Positions 8,467 to 16,458 of a stretch of 42,500 nt of DNA are shown here, one piece after another; positions within the stretch are counted from its first letter, which is position 1, and every line of letters starts with the position of its first letter. The stretch covers positions 1 through 42,500 of the forward strand of contig MPNG01000012.1 of the NCBI GenBank assembly GCA_002238905.1, read 5' to 3'. The DNA comes from Alphaproteobacteria bacterium bin98. Its GTDB lineage: Bacteria > Pseudomonadota > Alphaproteobacteria > Bin98. A model generated the notes under the pieces. The model searched no databases. It was given only the letters and a program-made list of their open reading frames with translations, and was not told where the DNA came from. Made by a program: the position numbers and the translations under genes.

Positions 8467-10143
8467 ATGGAAAATGTTTTAATAGATATTGTAATTTATA
8501 TTGCAGTAGGTTTAGCCGTATCTTTGTTAGCAAAGCAGTACAACTTTACGCCTATGCTGGGTTATATTGTGGCCGGTGTTTTTATTGGCCCGTATGCATT
8601 TGACGTTATTTCTTTAGAGCAATGGAGTCATTCAGCGGGTGAGTATGGTGTCGTCTTCCTGCTATTCACCCTGGGGTTAAGCTTTACTTGGAATAAGCTT
8701 TGGGAGCTGAGATATTACGTCCTCCTTGTAGGCAGTCTACAGGTGCTTTTATGCGCCGTGGTTGCTGGATCTTTCTTTTATTTTTGCGGTGTGTATTTAG
8801 GAATATCCTTATTTTTAGGTGTCATTTTTGCCTTTTCGTCTACTGCCGTTGTGGGAGAAATTCTTTCAGAAAGAAATGAATACGCTTCGAAGCACGGGCG
8901 TATCACTTTATCCATACTTCTGTTTCAAGACTTGGCCGTGCTTTTTGTCTTGGTTTGGGCAAAGCTTTTGAACGCGCAGTTTACAGGAAGCTTGCTGGTT
9001 GCTGCGATGCACGCTCTTGTAAAGGCCGTGATTATTATGATCATTTGTGCTCTTTTGTGGAAGTTTATTTTGCGACCTATTTATCGTTGGGTGAGCGCCA
9101 CTAAGCGCTCTGACCTTTTGACCAGCATGATGCTTTTGATGGTTTTGCTTTTGTCCCTTTTGACAAACTTGGCGGGCCTTTCTCCAGAATTAGGAGCTTT
9201 CCTTGCAGGTATGCTTTTGGGTGATACAGAATACCAGTCTCAGGTAGATGTTGATATTAAACCTTTCCGCTATTTGTTGCTTGGATTGTTCTTTATCACC
9301 ATTGGTATGAGTATGAATACTCAAATATTTGTGACGAATTTCTTTACAGTTCTGATGATGCTTTCTGCGCTTATTATTCTGAAATTTTCTATTATTTTTG
9401 GTATTTTAATGGCTTTTGGGCGTGTTTTTCCATCAGTTGCGGTACGTGTAGCCGGTGCTTTAGCGGGTGGTAGCGAATTTGGACTTCTTTTGTTGCAGAG
9501 AGGAAAAGCCGGGCTTACGATGACAGTGCAACTAGCGGATATTTTGGGTTTGGTGCTCATTTTGAGTTTAGTCTTAACGCCATTTTTGATTAGAGTGACC
9601 CGTGTTTTTTCACAAAAATTATTACTATCATCGCAAGAGGAAGAATTTTCAGGTGATAAAGACGTTCCTATGTGCGATCACGTTGTGGTGGCTGGTGTAG
9701 GGCAGGTGGGTTACACTATACTGCGTGTGTTTCAAAAATTGCGTATTCCTTATATAGCTATCGATAACAGTGTCAAAAGAGTCAGGCAAATACAAAAAGA
9801 AACCGAAGGGGTCTTTTTTGGTGATGTTTCAAAGCTTGAGATTTTGAAAAAAGCTCATATAGAAAACGCCAAAGCTTTTGTTGTGTGTACGGATCACTTT
9901 GCAAATGCAGAGCAAATCCTCAAGATTATGCGAAACCAAATGCCGCATCTTCCGATTATTGTGCGCGTGCAAACAGTATCTCAAATTGAAGTGGTGCGTA
10001 AATATGGGGGTGTTCCTATTGCCCCGGACCTTGACGCTGTGAGCTTAAATATAGTTTCACATACTTTGCATGCATTGGCGTTTTCAGAAGACCGTATTGA
10101 GCACACTTTGCATGAATTGCGTTTACAAATGAGGGCTAGATAA
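8467..10143 (+). CDS. CPA2-family monovalent cation/proton antiporter, KefB/KefC type
   Basis: A 558-residue inner-membrane protein. Residues 1-385 hold about 12-13 hydrophobic helices of the Na+/H+ exchanger fold, with family phrases such as GYIVAGVFIGP, LFTLGLSF, AFSSTAVVGEIL, FQDLAVLF and LSPELGAFLAGMLLG. A cytoplasmic RCK-N (TrkA-N) domain follows, with the dinucleotide-binding phrase VVVAGVGQVGYT and GDVSKLEIL. The family exports K+ or Na+ in exchange for protons, gated by NAD(H) or glutathione adducts; the ion cannot be told here. It begins 78 bp after the HAD gene behind AT-rich sequence containing TAAAAT (8412-8417). Its stop overlaps the start of the next gene by one base (TAATG), so translation is probably coupled. 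Confidence 0.93.
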   Translation: MENVLIDIVIYIAVGLAVSLLAKQYNFTPMLGYIVAGVFIGPYAFDVISLEQWSHSAGEYGVVFLLFTLGLSFTWNKLWELRYYVLLVGSLQVLLCAVVAGSFFYFCGVYLGISLFLGVIFAFSSTAVVGEILSERNEYASKHGRITLSILLFQDLAVLFVLVWAKLLNAQFTGSLLVAAMHALVKAVIIMIICALLWKFILRPIYRWVSATKRSDLLTSMMLLMVLLLSLLTNLAGLSPELGAFLAGMLLGDTEYQSQVDVDIKPFRYLLLGLFFITIGMSMNTQIFVTNFFTVLMMLSALIILKFSIIFGILMAFGRVFPSVAVRVAGALAGGSEFGLLLLQRGKAGLTMTVQLADILGLVLILSLVLTPFLIRVTRVFSQKLLLSSQEEEFSGDKDVPMCDHVVVAGVGQVGYTILRVFQKLRIPYIAIDNSVKRVRQIQKETEGVFFGDVSKLEILKKAHIENAKAFVVCTDHFANAEQILKIMRNQMPHLPIIVRVQTVSQIEVVRKYGGVPIAPDLDAVSLNIVSHTLHALAFSEDRIEHTLHELRLQMRAR

Positions 10144-10556
10144 TGATTGCGTTACTAATACTTTTTCTATCATTTTCCACGCATATTGAAGCAAGTAGCG
10201 TGACGAAGGACCTAAGATGTATGGTGTTGTGCTCCCCCTACAACTGCGCTGAAAGCGCTCATTTTCTTTGGTGCATGATGCATTGTACGCGCTCCCTTTA
10301 TCACAATGACTTAGGGCGGTGTGCAAAAAGTTACTTTGATATGTGTGCAAACAAAAAGGGAAGCTGCCAGAGTGTTTTGAGACAGGAATTGGGCAGTGAA
10401 TTTGAGGAAGGTATTGCCTTGTTTTGCGATCTTACGCAGCAGTTTTATGTGGCAGAAAATGAGCAAAGCCCATCTGTGAAGAAAGAGCTGTTTAGCCACG
10501 CTTTGAATGATGTGCCGAGCTTACGTCAATTATCAAATTATGCCAGAAAGGATTGA
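10143..10556 (+). CDS. Small secreted cysteine-rich protein, twin CX3C motif
   Basis: A 137-residue protein I cannot assign to a family. A Sec-type signal peptide is likely at residues 1-17 (hydrophobic core followed by I-E-A-S). The mature part is rich in cysteine: C26-x3-C30, 13 residues, C44-x3-C48, plus C35, C60, C68, C75 and C95. The twin CX3C arrangement recurs in the two proteins at 39.3-41.4 kb. The start shares one base with the antiporter stop codon and has GAGGG (10131-10135) seven nt upstream. The AtoE-like gene begins 6 bp after its end. It is therefore embedded in a transporter operon and probably acts in the periplasm or at the surface with oxidised cysteines. That function is inference. 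Confidence 0.75.
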   Translation: MIALLILFLSFSTHIEASSVTKDLRCMVLCSPYNCAESAHFLWCMMHCTRSLYHNDLGRCAKSYFDMCANKKGSCQSVLRQELGSEFEEGIALFCDLTQQFYVAENEQSPSVKKELFSHALNDVPSLRQLSNYARKD

Positions 10557-10562
10557 TACTCA

Positions 10563-11837
10563 ATGATAAAAAATAAAAAAGGTTTTTCCCTCATACCCGA
10601 CGCTTATGGGATTGTTTTGTTTTTGAATGTGCTGGTATGTGTGCTGGCGTATTTTTGTTATGGCTGGGATATTCGGAAAATAGGGGAAACTTGGACGCAC
10701 TCTATGTGGTCGCTGTCTTCTTTTACATTGGGGATATTGATGACCTTTGTGTTGGGTTATGTGCTTGCAGTATCGCCTTGGGTTAAAAAAATGCTTCATG
10801 CTTTCGCTCAATGGCTGCCTGTCAAAGGCATTTATTTGAGCACATTTTTAATGGTAGCGTTTTTATCATTGATTAATTGGGGCCTTGGTTTAGTCGGTTG
10901 CGCAGTTCTTGCGCGCACACTTGCTGCTATTAAAAAAGATATAAACAAAACGGCTCTGGTAATGTCCTCATATGCAGGATTTATTGTTTGGCACGGTGGT
11001 TTGACAGGATCTATACCTCTGATTGTTTCTTCCCATTTAAATCCACTCAAGCATATAACAGGCACAATACCTTTGTCAGAAATGCTATTTTCTTCCTGGC
11101 ATCTAGGGTTGATTGCTGTGATGGTTGTCTTTCTGGGAATAGCCTCTTGGATTTTGCCATATGTTATGAAAGAGCAAAATACAAAAGAAATTCAGGAGTC
11201 AGAAGTTGCGGCAACGACTGCGCCTCCAATTAGGCGTGTTGAGCGTATAACCACCCTTTTCTTTTGCTTAATTGGTTTGGTTAATCTTATTTATATCGTT
11301 CAGGAATCTGTGTTGATTGATATGCATGTGGTTAATATGCTTTTCTTCTTTGTAGGTTTATTGCTGCATAAAGGATGGACGCCTTGTTTGGCTGCTTTGA
11401 CGTGTGGTGTCAAAAATATTGTGCCCATTATTTTTCAATTTCCTTTATATGCGAGTATTGCTGGTTTGTTAGAAAAAACAGGCATGGGGAATGATATGGC
11501 GCATTTCTTTCTACAGTTTGCAGATAAAGATAACCTTTCGTTTTTAACATTTCTGTCAGCCGGTTTGATAAACTTGATGATCCCATCTGGCGGAGGGCAG
11601 TGGGTGATACAAGGTCCAGCTACTATGCAAGCAGTAGCTGAATTGGGAGCTTCTTTTCCACATGTTATTCAAGCGTTGGCGTGGGGAGATTCATGGACTA
11701 ACTTGATTCAGCCTTTCTGGATGCTCCCTGTATTATCATTGTGTCGCATTGATTTGCGAGACTTATTACCGTATTGCATGTACTATCTGATCATTAGTGG
11801 AGTCGTGATGGGTGCATACTTTCTTCTGTGGAGTTAA
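10563..11837 (+). CDS. Short-chain fatty acid transporter, AtoE family
   Basis: A 424-residue polytopic membrane protein. The phrases LSLINWGLGLVGCAVLAR, MIPSGGGQWVIQGPATM and ALAWGDSWTNLIQPFWMLP are close to the AtoE/short-chain fatty acyl transporter family, which imports acetoacetate, butyrate and similar anions. About 11-12 hydrophobic segments are visible, with a loop near residue 215. No atoDA or thiolase genes are beside it, so this could be a carboxylate scavenging system rather than a full ato pathway. It follows the cysteine-rich gene by 6 bp and precedes the DASS-like gene by 2 bp, so all four genes from 8467 look co-transcribed. Confidence 0.9.
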   Translation: MIKNKKGFSLIPDAYGIVLFLNVLVCVLAYFCYGWDIRKIGETWTHSMWSLSSFTLGILMTFVLGYVLAVSPWVKKMLHAFAQWLPVKGIYLSTFLMVAFLSLINWGLGLVGCAVLARTLAAIKKDINKTALVMSSYAGFIVWHGGLTGSIPLIVSSHLNPLKHITGTIPLSEMLFSSWHLGLIAVMVVFLGIASWILPYVMKEQNTKEIQESEVAATTAPPIRRVERITTLFFCLIGLVNLIYIVQESVLIDMHVVNMLFFFVGLLLHKGWTPCLAALTCGVKNIVPIIFQFPLYASIAGLLEKTGMGNDMAHFFLQFADKDNLSFLTFLSAGLINLMIPSGGGQWVIQGPATMQAVAELGASFPHVIQALAWGDSWTNLIQPFWMLPVLSLCRIDLRDLLPYCMYYLIISGVVMGAYFLLWS

Positions 11838-11839
11838 CA

Positions 11840-13231
11840 ATGAAGTATTCAAATATTATCTTTCTTGTATTTTTGGCACTGCTGGGATTTTGTTGTTTCT
11901 CGGGGTGTGTGCCTCCTTTTGATGTGTTACCAATAAGGGCATCTGCGCTCTTTTTCATCTTTATATCCATTATTGCTTCTGTGGTGATGAAAGGTGCGAG
12001 ACTGGGGGTTGCATCGTTTTGTGGCTTAAGTTTGATCTCTATTGCTGGAATCATGCCGTTTTCATCGGTGATGTATGGATTTTCACATGGTACACCTTGG
12101 CTTATTTTCTTTGCTTTTTGTTTTAGCAAAGCTTTTATGAATTCTGGGTTAGACAAATACATATCGTCTTGGCTGATGAAGCGTGTGCAAGGTAGTGCGC
12201 CGCTTTTTCTTCGCTGGGTGGTTACTTTGGATTTTGTGATTGCGCCATTTGTTCCTAGTAACGCCGCGCGCGCAGGTAGTTCTTCTGTTCCTATTATTTC
12301 TGGTGTTATTCACCAGTTAAAAGCTCAGCACGGCTCAAAAGCCAATTCCACCGTGCACTACTTAGTCATGGGTGCTTTTATTGGTAATTTGATTTCTAGT
12401 GCCACGTTTTTGACAGGAACGGCTCCGAACCTCCTGGCGCTTTCGTTGGCACAAGAAATAACGCAATATAGCATTACTTGGCTGGATTGGTTTGCATATA
12501 TGGCCATTCCTGCTGTTATGGCTGTGAGTGGTATCTTTTTTGGACTTTCTCGTATTATGGGTATTAAGAAAAAAGATTTTTTGGCCATAGAAGCATCTTC
12601 TACAAAGGATGTAAAAGTTGGAGGAAAAATGTACGCCTTGATAGGAATATTCCTTGTGGTGCTTTTTCTTTGGATGTTTGGACGTATGTGGGGTATTTCT
12701 GAATCGCAGTCTGCATTTTTGGGAGTGGCTCTTTTAGTGTTAACCAATGTTTTGTCTTGGGATGACGTTATTAAAAATGAAAAAGCTTGGGATAACTTTT
12801 TTTGGTACGGAGCGTTTTTAGCCATTGCTAGCGGACTAGGAAAAATGGGAGTATTTGTGGCGTTAGGAGATATGATGTCTTCTGGTTTATCGGATTTTTC
12901 TCCTATTGCTTTGTATCTGATTGGTGGTGCTGTTTACGTAACATCGCATTATTTATTTGCAGGGATATCACCACATGTTGTCAGCTTATTGCCTGTGTTT
13001 TTGCTTATGTTTTTGGCCAAAGGTGTTCCGCCGTTTGTGGCTGTTATGACTTTGAGCAGTCTCTCCGTGTTATCGGCGGCAGTGACCCATTTTGGCTCTA
13101 CAGTGAGTCCGCTTTTTTATGGACTAAATGCTGTTAGCACAAAGGTTTGGTGGCGTGTGGGAGGGCAGTGTGGACTGTTTTTCACTGTCGTGATGTTGGG
13201 GTATGGTTTGTGTGTATGGGCGCTGGTGTAA
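11840..13231 (+). CDS. DASS/SLC13-family anion:sodium symporter
   Basis: A membrane protein of 463 residues from the ATG at 11840. That start is chosen because GGAG (11830-11833) is six nt upstream; the GTG at 11828 lies inside atoE. The protein has about 12 hydrophobic segments. FVPSNAARAGSSSVPII and the later FLTGTAPNLLALSL contain the paired S-N-T/S-N-A and T-G-T-A-P-N signatures of the divalent anion:Na+ symporter family (CitT, plant DiT1, SdcS). Likely substrates are di- or tricarboxylates such as succinate, malate or 2-oxoglutarate. In plastid- or Chlamydia-type DiT1 proteins it is a dicarboxylate exchanger; which applies here is open. The stop codon lies one base from the 3' end of the convergent tRNA-Arg gene. 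Confidence 0.9.
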   Translation: MKYSNIIFLVFLALLGFCCFSGCVPPFDVLPIRASALFFIFISIIASVVMKGARLGVASFCGLSLISIAGIMPFSSVMYGFSHGTPWLIFFAFCFSKAFMNSGLDKYISSWLMKRVQGSAPLFLRWVVTLDFVIAPFVPSNAARAGSSSVPIISGVIHQLKAQHGSKANSTVHYLVMGAFIGNLISSATFLTGTAPNLLALSLAQEITQYSITWLDWFAYMAIPAVMAVSGIFFGLSRIMGIKKKDFLAIEASSTKDVKVGGKMYALIGIFLVVLFLWMFGRMWGISESQSAFLGVALLVLTNVLSWDDVIKNEKAWDNFFWYGAFLAIASGLGKMGVFVALGDMMSSGLSDFSPIALYLIGGAVYVTSHYLFAGISPHVVSLLPVFLLMFLAKGVPPFVAVMTLSSLSVLSAAVTHFGSTVSPLFYGLNAVSTKVWWRVGGQCGLFFTVVMLGYGLCVWALV

Positions 13232-13232
13232 G

Positions 13233-13306
13233 CACGCCCTGTAGGATTCGAACCTACGACGCACGGCTTAGAAGGCCGTTGCTCTATCCAACTGAGCTAA
13301 GGGCGC
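13233..13306 (-). tRNA. tRNA-Arg (anticodon TCT)
   Basis: A 74-nt cloverleaf on the minus strand: acceptor GCGCCCT paired with AGGGCGT (last pair G-U), D arm GCTC/GAGC, anticodon loop CTTCTAA giving TCT, T loop TTCGAAT, discriminator G. CCA is not encoded; CTT follows the discriminator. A TATCAT box (13317-13322 read in reverse) lies just upstream as a probable -10. Confidence 0.97.
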
Positions 13307-13352
13307 TTTACACAAAATGATAACTCAATATGGCGAAAAATAGAAGTGGTGA

Positions 13353-13381
13353 TTGACAAAAAACAAAAATCGTAATAACCT
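13353..13381 (+). promoter_or_regulatory. Promoter for rpmG and probably tRNA-Thr-yebC-ruvCAB
   Basis: A perfect TTGACA (13353-13358) is followed after 17 bp by TAACCT (13376-13381). Initiation near 13388 would give a leader of about 14 nt containing the AAGGAG of rpmG. No other good promoter is seen before tRNA-Thr. Confidence 0.55.
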
Positions 13382-13401
13382 TTTTAGGTAAGGAGTTTGA
13401 T

Positions 13402-13569
13402 GTGGCAAAGAAAAAGAAAGATCTTATAAAGTTGGTCAGTACAGCTAACACAGGCTACTTCGTAGTGCGTCATCGCATTTCAAGGTATGGGGCGCCTAAA
13501 CTTTCTTTAATGAAATACGATCCGCGTGTGCGACAACGTGTTGAATTTAAAGAGAAACCATTAAAATAA
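13402..13569 (+). CDS. rpmG: 50S ribosomal protein L33
   Basis: A 55-residue basic protein that begins with a GTG codon. AAGGAG (13390-13395) lies six nt upstream and fixes this start. The sequence reads VAKKKKDLIKLVSTANTGYF and continues with family phrases (VVRHRIS, KLSLMKYDPRVRQRVEFKE). It is the cysteine-free (C-minus) form without a zinc ribbon, with the length normal for alphaproteobacteria. It is followed 8 bp later by tRNA-Thr. Confidence 0.96.
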   Translation: MAKKKKDLIKLVSTANTGYFVVRHRISRYGAPKLSLMKYDPRVRQRVEFKEKPLK

Positions 13570-13577
13570 CTTTGAGG

Positions 13578-13653
13578 GCCGGATTAGCTCAGGGGCCAGA
13601 GCGGCCGATTTGTAATCGGTTGGTCGGGAGTTCGAATCTCTCATCCGGCACCA
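13578..13653 (+). tRNA. tRNA-Thr (anticodon TGT)
   Basis: A 76-nt cloverleaf including an encoded CCA (13651-13653): acceptor GCCGGAT/ATCCGGC, anticodon stem CCGAT/ATCGG with loop TTTGTAA giving TGT, T loop TTCGAAT, discriminator A. The yebC ATG follows after only four bases. Confidence 0.97.
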
Positions 13654-13657
13654 CTTC

Positions 13658-14374
13658 ATGGCTGGACATTCTAAATTTAAAAATATCCAACACCGCAAGG
13701 GTGCGCAAGATAAGAAGCGAGCTAAGCTTTTTGCACGATTTTTGCGAGAAGTCTCTGTAGCGGCCCGCGATGGAGAAAACCCTGATTTTAATGCGCGACT
13801 ACGAACAGCCTTAAGCCAAGCACGTAATAACAATGTGCCTCGTGATAATATTGAGCGTGCTATTAAGAAAGCACAGGAAGTAGAGAACTTAGAGCATATT
13901 ACATATGCTGGCTATGGGCCTTCAGGAGTAGCTGTAGTGGTGGAATGTACCACAGACAATCATCGTAGAACGGCATCTTCTGTGCGCGCATGTTTTTCAC
14001 GCTTAGGTTATGAATTAGTTGAGCGTAATGCAGTTTTGTTTCAGTTTAAGCGTTTATCTTATATTGATGTTCCGAAAGAGCGTATTGTTGGTGAATTAGC
14101 ACTTTTAGAGTTTGCAGAAGCTTTGCAGGCATCAGAAATATTAGAGGAAGAGGACGCACACCGTTTTCTTTGTGAAACTAACATTTTTTCAGAATCTCGT
14201 GACAAATGCGACTCTCTTCTTGAAAATAATATGGCAGGAGTGGTCTCAGGGCTTTTATGGCATCCGCATACATGTGTACAATTAGATAATGCTGATTGTG
14301 AAAAATTACAAAAGCTTGTACAGATTTTAGAGGATGCAGATTGCGTGGATGACGTCTTTACAAACGCGGAATAA
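13658..14374 (+). CDS. yebC: YebC/TACO1-family protein
   Basis: A 238-residue member of the YebC/PmpR family, long annotated as transcriptional regulators and now also linked to relief of ribosome stalling (TACO1 in mitochondria). The start MAGHSKFKNIQHRKGAQDKK is the invariant family N-terminus, so the ATG at 13658 is firm. The later phrase NNVPRDNIERAIKKA and YAGYGPSGVAVVVE also match. The ATG lies four nt after the CCA of tRNA-Thr and no Shine-Dalgarno sequence can be seen, so tRNA processing may release a nearly leaderless mRNA. It precedes ruvC, its frequent neighbour, and overlaps it. Confidence 0.96.
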   Translation: MAGHSKFKNIQHRKGAQDKKRAKLFARFLREVSVAARDGENPDFNARLRTALSQARNNNVPRDNIERAIKKAQEVENLEHITYAGYGPSGVAVVVECTTDNHRRTASSVRACFSRLGYELVERNAVLFQFKRLSYIDVPKERIVGELALLEFAEALQASEILEEEDAHRFLCETNIFSESRDKCDSLLENNMAGVVSGLLWHPHTCVQLDNADCEKLQKLVQILEDADCVDDVFTNAE

Positions 14375-14864
14375 TACTTATATATTGGGCATTGACCCCG
14401 GACTGAGGCATACAGGATGGGCTGTCGTGTCTTTTTCGCAAGGCAAGCTAACGTTTGTATCTGCTGGCGTTGTGGAACCTCCTACATCCCTTTCTTTATC
14501 TGAACGTTTGGCTCACCTTTCACGGGGTATTGAGGAAGTCATTCAAAAATTTAACCCAGCTGTTGTTTCTATTGAGAAAATTTTTGTCAATAAAAATCCT
14601 GCTACTACTCTTATCCTAGGCATGGCGCGTGGTGTTGTGATGGCTGTGCCAGCCTTTTCGCATATTCCAGTCATGGAATACGCTGCCAATAGTATTAAAA
14701 AAACGGTCACCAGTGCAGGGCACGCAAGTAAAGCGCAAGTGGCAGGTGTTTTACGTTTAACAATGCCCTCAATGCCCAGTGAGATGACAGAAGACGCTAC
14801 AGATGCACTTGCAGTGGCTGTATGCCACGCTTATACGATGAGGAGCCAATGTTTGCATATTTAA
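14349..14864 (+). CDS. ruvC: Holliday junction resolvase RuvC
   Basis: RuvC cuts Holliday junctions with the RuvAB motor. Catalytic residues are recognisable: Asp in LGIDPG near the N-terminus, Glu in VSIEKIFVNKNP, and the two Asp residues of EDATDALAVA at the C-terminal end. The length is about 171 aa. The start is uncertain: ATG 14349 or ATG 14334 (five residues longer) are both inside the end of yebC, and neither has a well-spaced Shine-Dalgarno sequence. The overlap with yebC suggests translational coupling. ruvA overlaps its 3' end. Confidence 0.94.
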   Translation: MTSLQTRNNTYILGIDPGLRHTGWAVVSFSQGKLTFVSAGVVEPPTSLSLSERLAHLSRGIEEVIQKFNPAVVSIEKIFVNKNPATTLILGMARGVVMAVPAFSHIPVMEYAANSIKKTVTSAGHASKAQVAGVLRLTMPSMPSEMTEDATDALAVAVCHAYTMRSQCLHI

Positions 14865-15427
14865 AGGGTATCCTTCGAGGATGTGAAGGTATTAATGCTA
14901 TTTTGGATGTTCGTGATGTGGGATATGCTGTTTTTGTTCCGCCGTCTTATGAAGGGGCAATACAAATTGGTGGCACTTACCCATTTTATATCGCAACTGT
15001 TGTGCGTGAAGACCAAATTAGCCTTTATGCTTTTCATACCAAAAAAGAAAAATCATTGTTTCTGTTGCTAACAGATGTGCAGGGTGTTGGAGGGCGTCTG
15101 GCCCTTGTTATTCTTGCCTATGGAACCGATGAGCTTTTACAGGTCCTGAAAGCAAAAGATGCTGCGGCGCTTGAAACAATTTCGGGTGTTGGGAAAAAAT
15201 TGGCGGATAGATTAGTGCGCGAGTTATTTGAAAAAGTTATGAAAACGTTCCCATATGGCAATATAAGAGATGTACAGCATCACAAAGAGGTGTATAATGC
15301 CCTATCCAATTTAGGTTACAAACCTCATGAGGTTAAAGTACTGATTAATGAATGCTTGCAACAACGCAAGGATGCGACATTAGAGGAGTTAATTCTCGAT
15401 GTTTTGCAAAAGGTAGGACACAAATGA
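14849..15427 (+). CDS. ruvA: Holliday junction branch migration protein RuvA
   Basis: RuvA binds the four-way junction and loads the RuvB motor. The ATG at 14849 (192 aa) is chosen because MFAYLKGILRG matches the family start and AGGAG lies just upstream (14841-14845). Domain order is an N-terminal OB fold (ILDVRDVGYAVFVPPS), a double helix-hairpin-helix (VQGVGGRLALVIL and ISGVGKKLADRLVRELFEK) and the C-terminal RuvB-binding domain (ALSNLGYKPHEVKVLINECL). It overlaps ruvC by 16 bp and ruvB by 4 bp (ATGA). Confidence 0.96.
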   Translation: MFAYLKGILRGCEGINAILDVRDVGYAVFVPPSYEGAIQIGGTYPFYIATVVREDQISLYAFHTKKEKSLFLLLTDVQGVGGRLALVILAYGTDELLQVLKAKDAAALETISGVGKKLADRLVRELFEKVMKTFPYGNIRDVQHHKEVYNALSNLGYKPHEVKVLINECLQQRKDATLEELILDVLQKVGHK

Positions 15428-16440
15428 AGAATACAGAAAGGATCTTTGCACCTGTAGATCAACCAGAAGATCAAGAACCACAAGCGATTTATAGGCCCGT
15501 TAAGCTTAACGATTTTATAGGTCAGCAAGAAGTCACGCAGCGCTTAACGATTTTTATTGATGCAGCGCTTAAAGAGAGTCGTGTGTTAGACCATGTGATT
15601 CTCAGTGGACCCCCTGGACTTGGTAAAACAACGCTTGGAAGCATTATAGCGAAAGAGTTAGGTGTGGGTATACGCATCACGGCAGGGCCGTTACTGACAC
15701 GTCCTGGTGATCTTGCGGCAATTTTAACAAATCTTCAGGCACATGATGTTTTGTTTATTGATGAAATACATAGGCTCACAACCTCGGTGGAAGAAACGCT
15801 TTATTCTGCCATGGAAGACTTTAGGCTTGATATTGTTTTGGGAGAAGGGCCATCTGCGCGTGTTGTACAAGTGCCTTTGCCGCGTTTTACGCTTATTGGC
15901 GCCACTACACGCTTAGGGTTGATTACACGACCTTTGCGTGAACGATTTGGTATTCATGAAACTATGCGCTTTTATAACACAGAAGACCTTACGACTATTT
16001 TGCGTATGGCTTCTGATCGCCTCTCCCTCTCTATAGAAGATGACGCATTAGCTGTTTTAGCAAATTGTTCTCGCGGAACGCCACGCATTGCCCTGCGACT
16101 GATTAGACGTGTCTACGATGTTGCTTTGTATAGAAAGTGGACAATTCTCAAAAAAGAAGATGTCTTTAATGCATTAAAAGAACTCGATATTGACAAAAAT
16201 GGCATGGATGTTCTTGATCGCGCCTACATTGCGGTTATTGGAGGACGCTACAAAGGAGGTCCAGTGGGCATAGATACGCTCGCGAGTCTGCTTTCCGAGC
16301 AAAAAGATGTCATAGAAGATACAGTGGAGCCATACTTAATAGCACGCAACCTGGTAGATAAAACGCCACGAGGTCGCATGCTCACTGAGGAAGGGAAAGA
16401 ATATTACTCTCAAATCGGTTTAGGAGGTGGCGCGCTGTAA
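15424..16440 (+). CDS. ruvB: Holliday junction branch migration ATPase RuvB
   Basis: RuvB is the AAA+ motor of branch migration. The start ATG 15424 overlaps the ruvA stop as ATGA and has AGGTAGGA upstream, giving 338 aa. Visible motifs are Walker A GPPGLGKTT, Walker B LFIDEIHRL, sensor 1 IGATTR, the arginine finger region RPLRERFGI, and a C-terminal winged helix (EPYLIARNLVDKTPRGRMLT). The N-terminal phrase YRPVKLNDFIGQ is also typical. All of this is ordinary for the family. Confidence 0.98.
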   Translation: MKNTERIFAPVDQPEDQEPQAIYRPVKLNDFIGQQEVTQRLTIFIDAALKESRVLDHVILSGPPGLGKTTLGSIIAKELGVGIRITAGPLLTRPGDLAAILTNLQAHDVLFIDEIHRLTTSVEETLYSAMEDFRLDIVLGEGPSARVVQVPLPRFTLIGATTRLGLITRPLRERFGIHETMRFYNTEDLTTILRMASDRLSLSIEDDALAVLANCSRGTPRIALRLIRRVYDVALYRKWTILKKEDVFNALKELDIDKNGMDVLDRAYIAVIGGRYKGGPVGIDTLASLLSEQKDVIEDTVEPYLIARNLVDKTPRGRMLTEEGKEYYSQIGLGGGAL

Positions 16441-16458
16441 TTACAAGAGAGGGCATAC

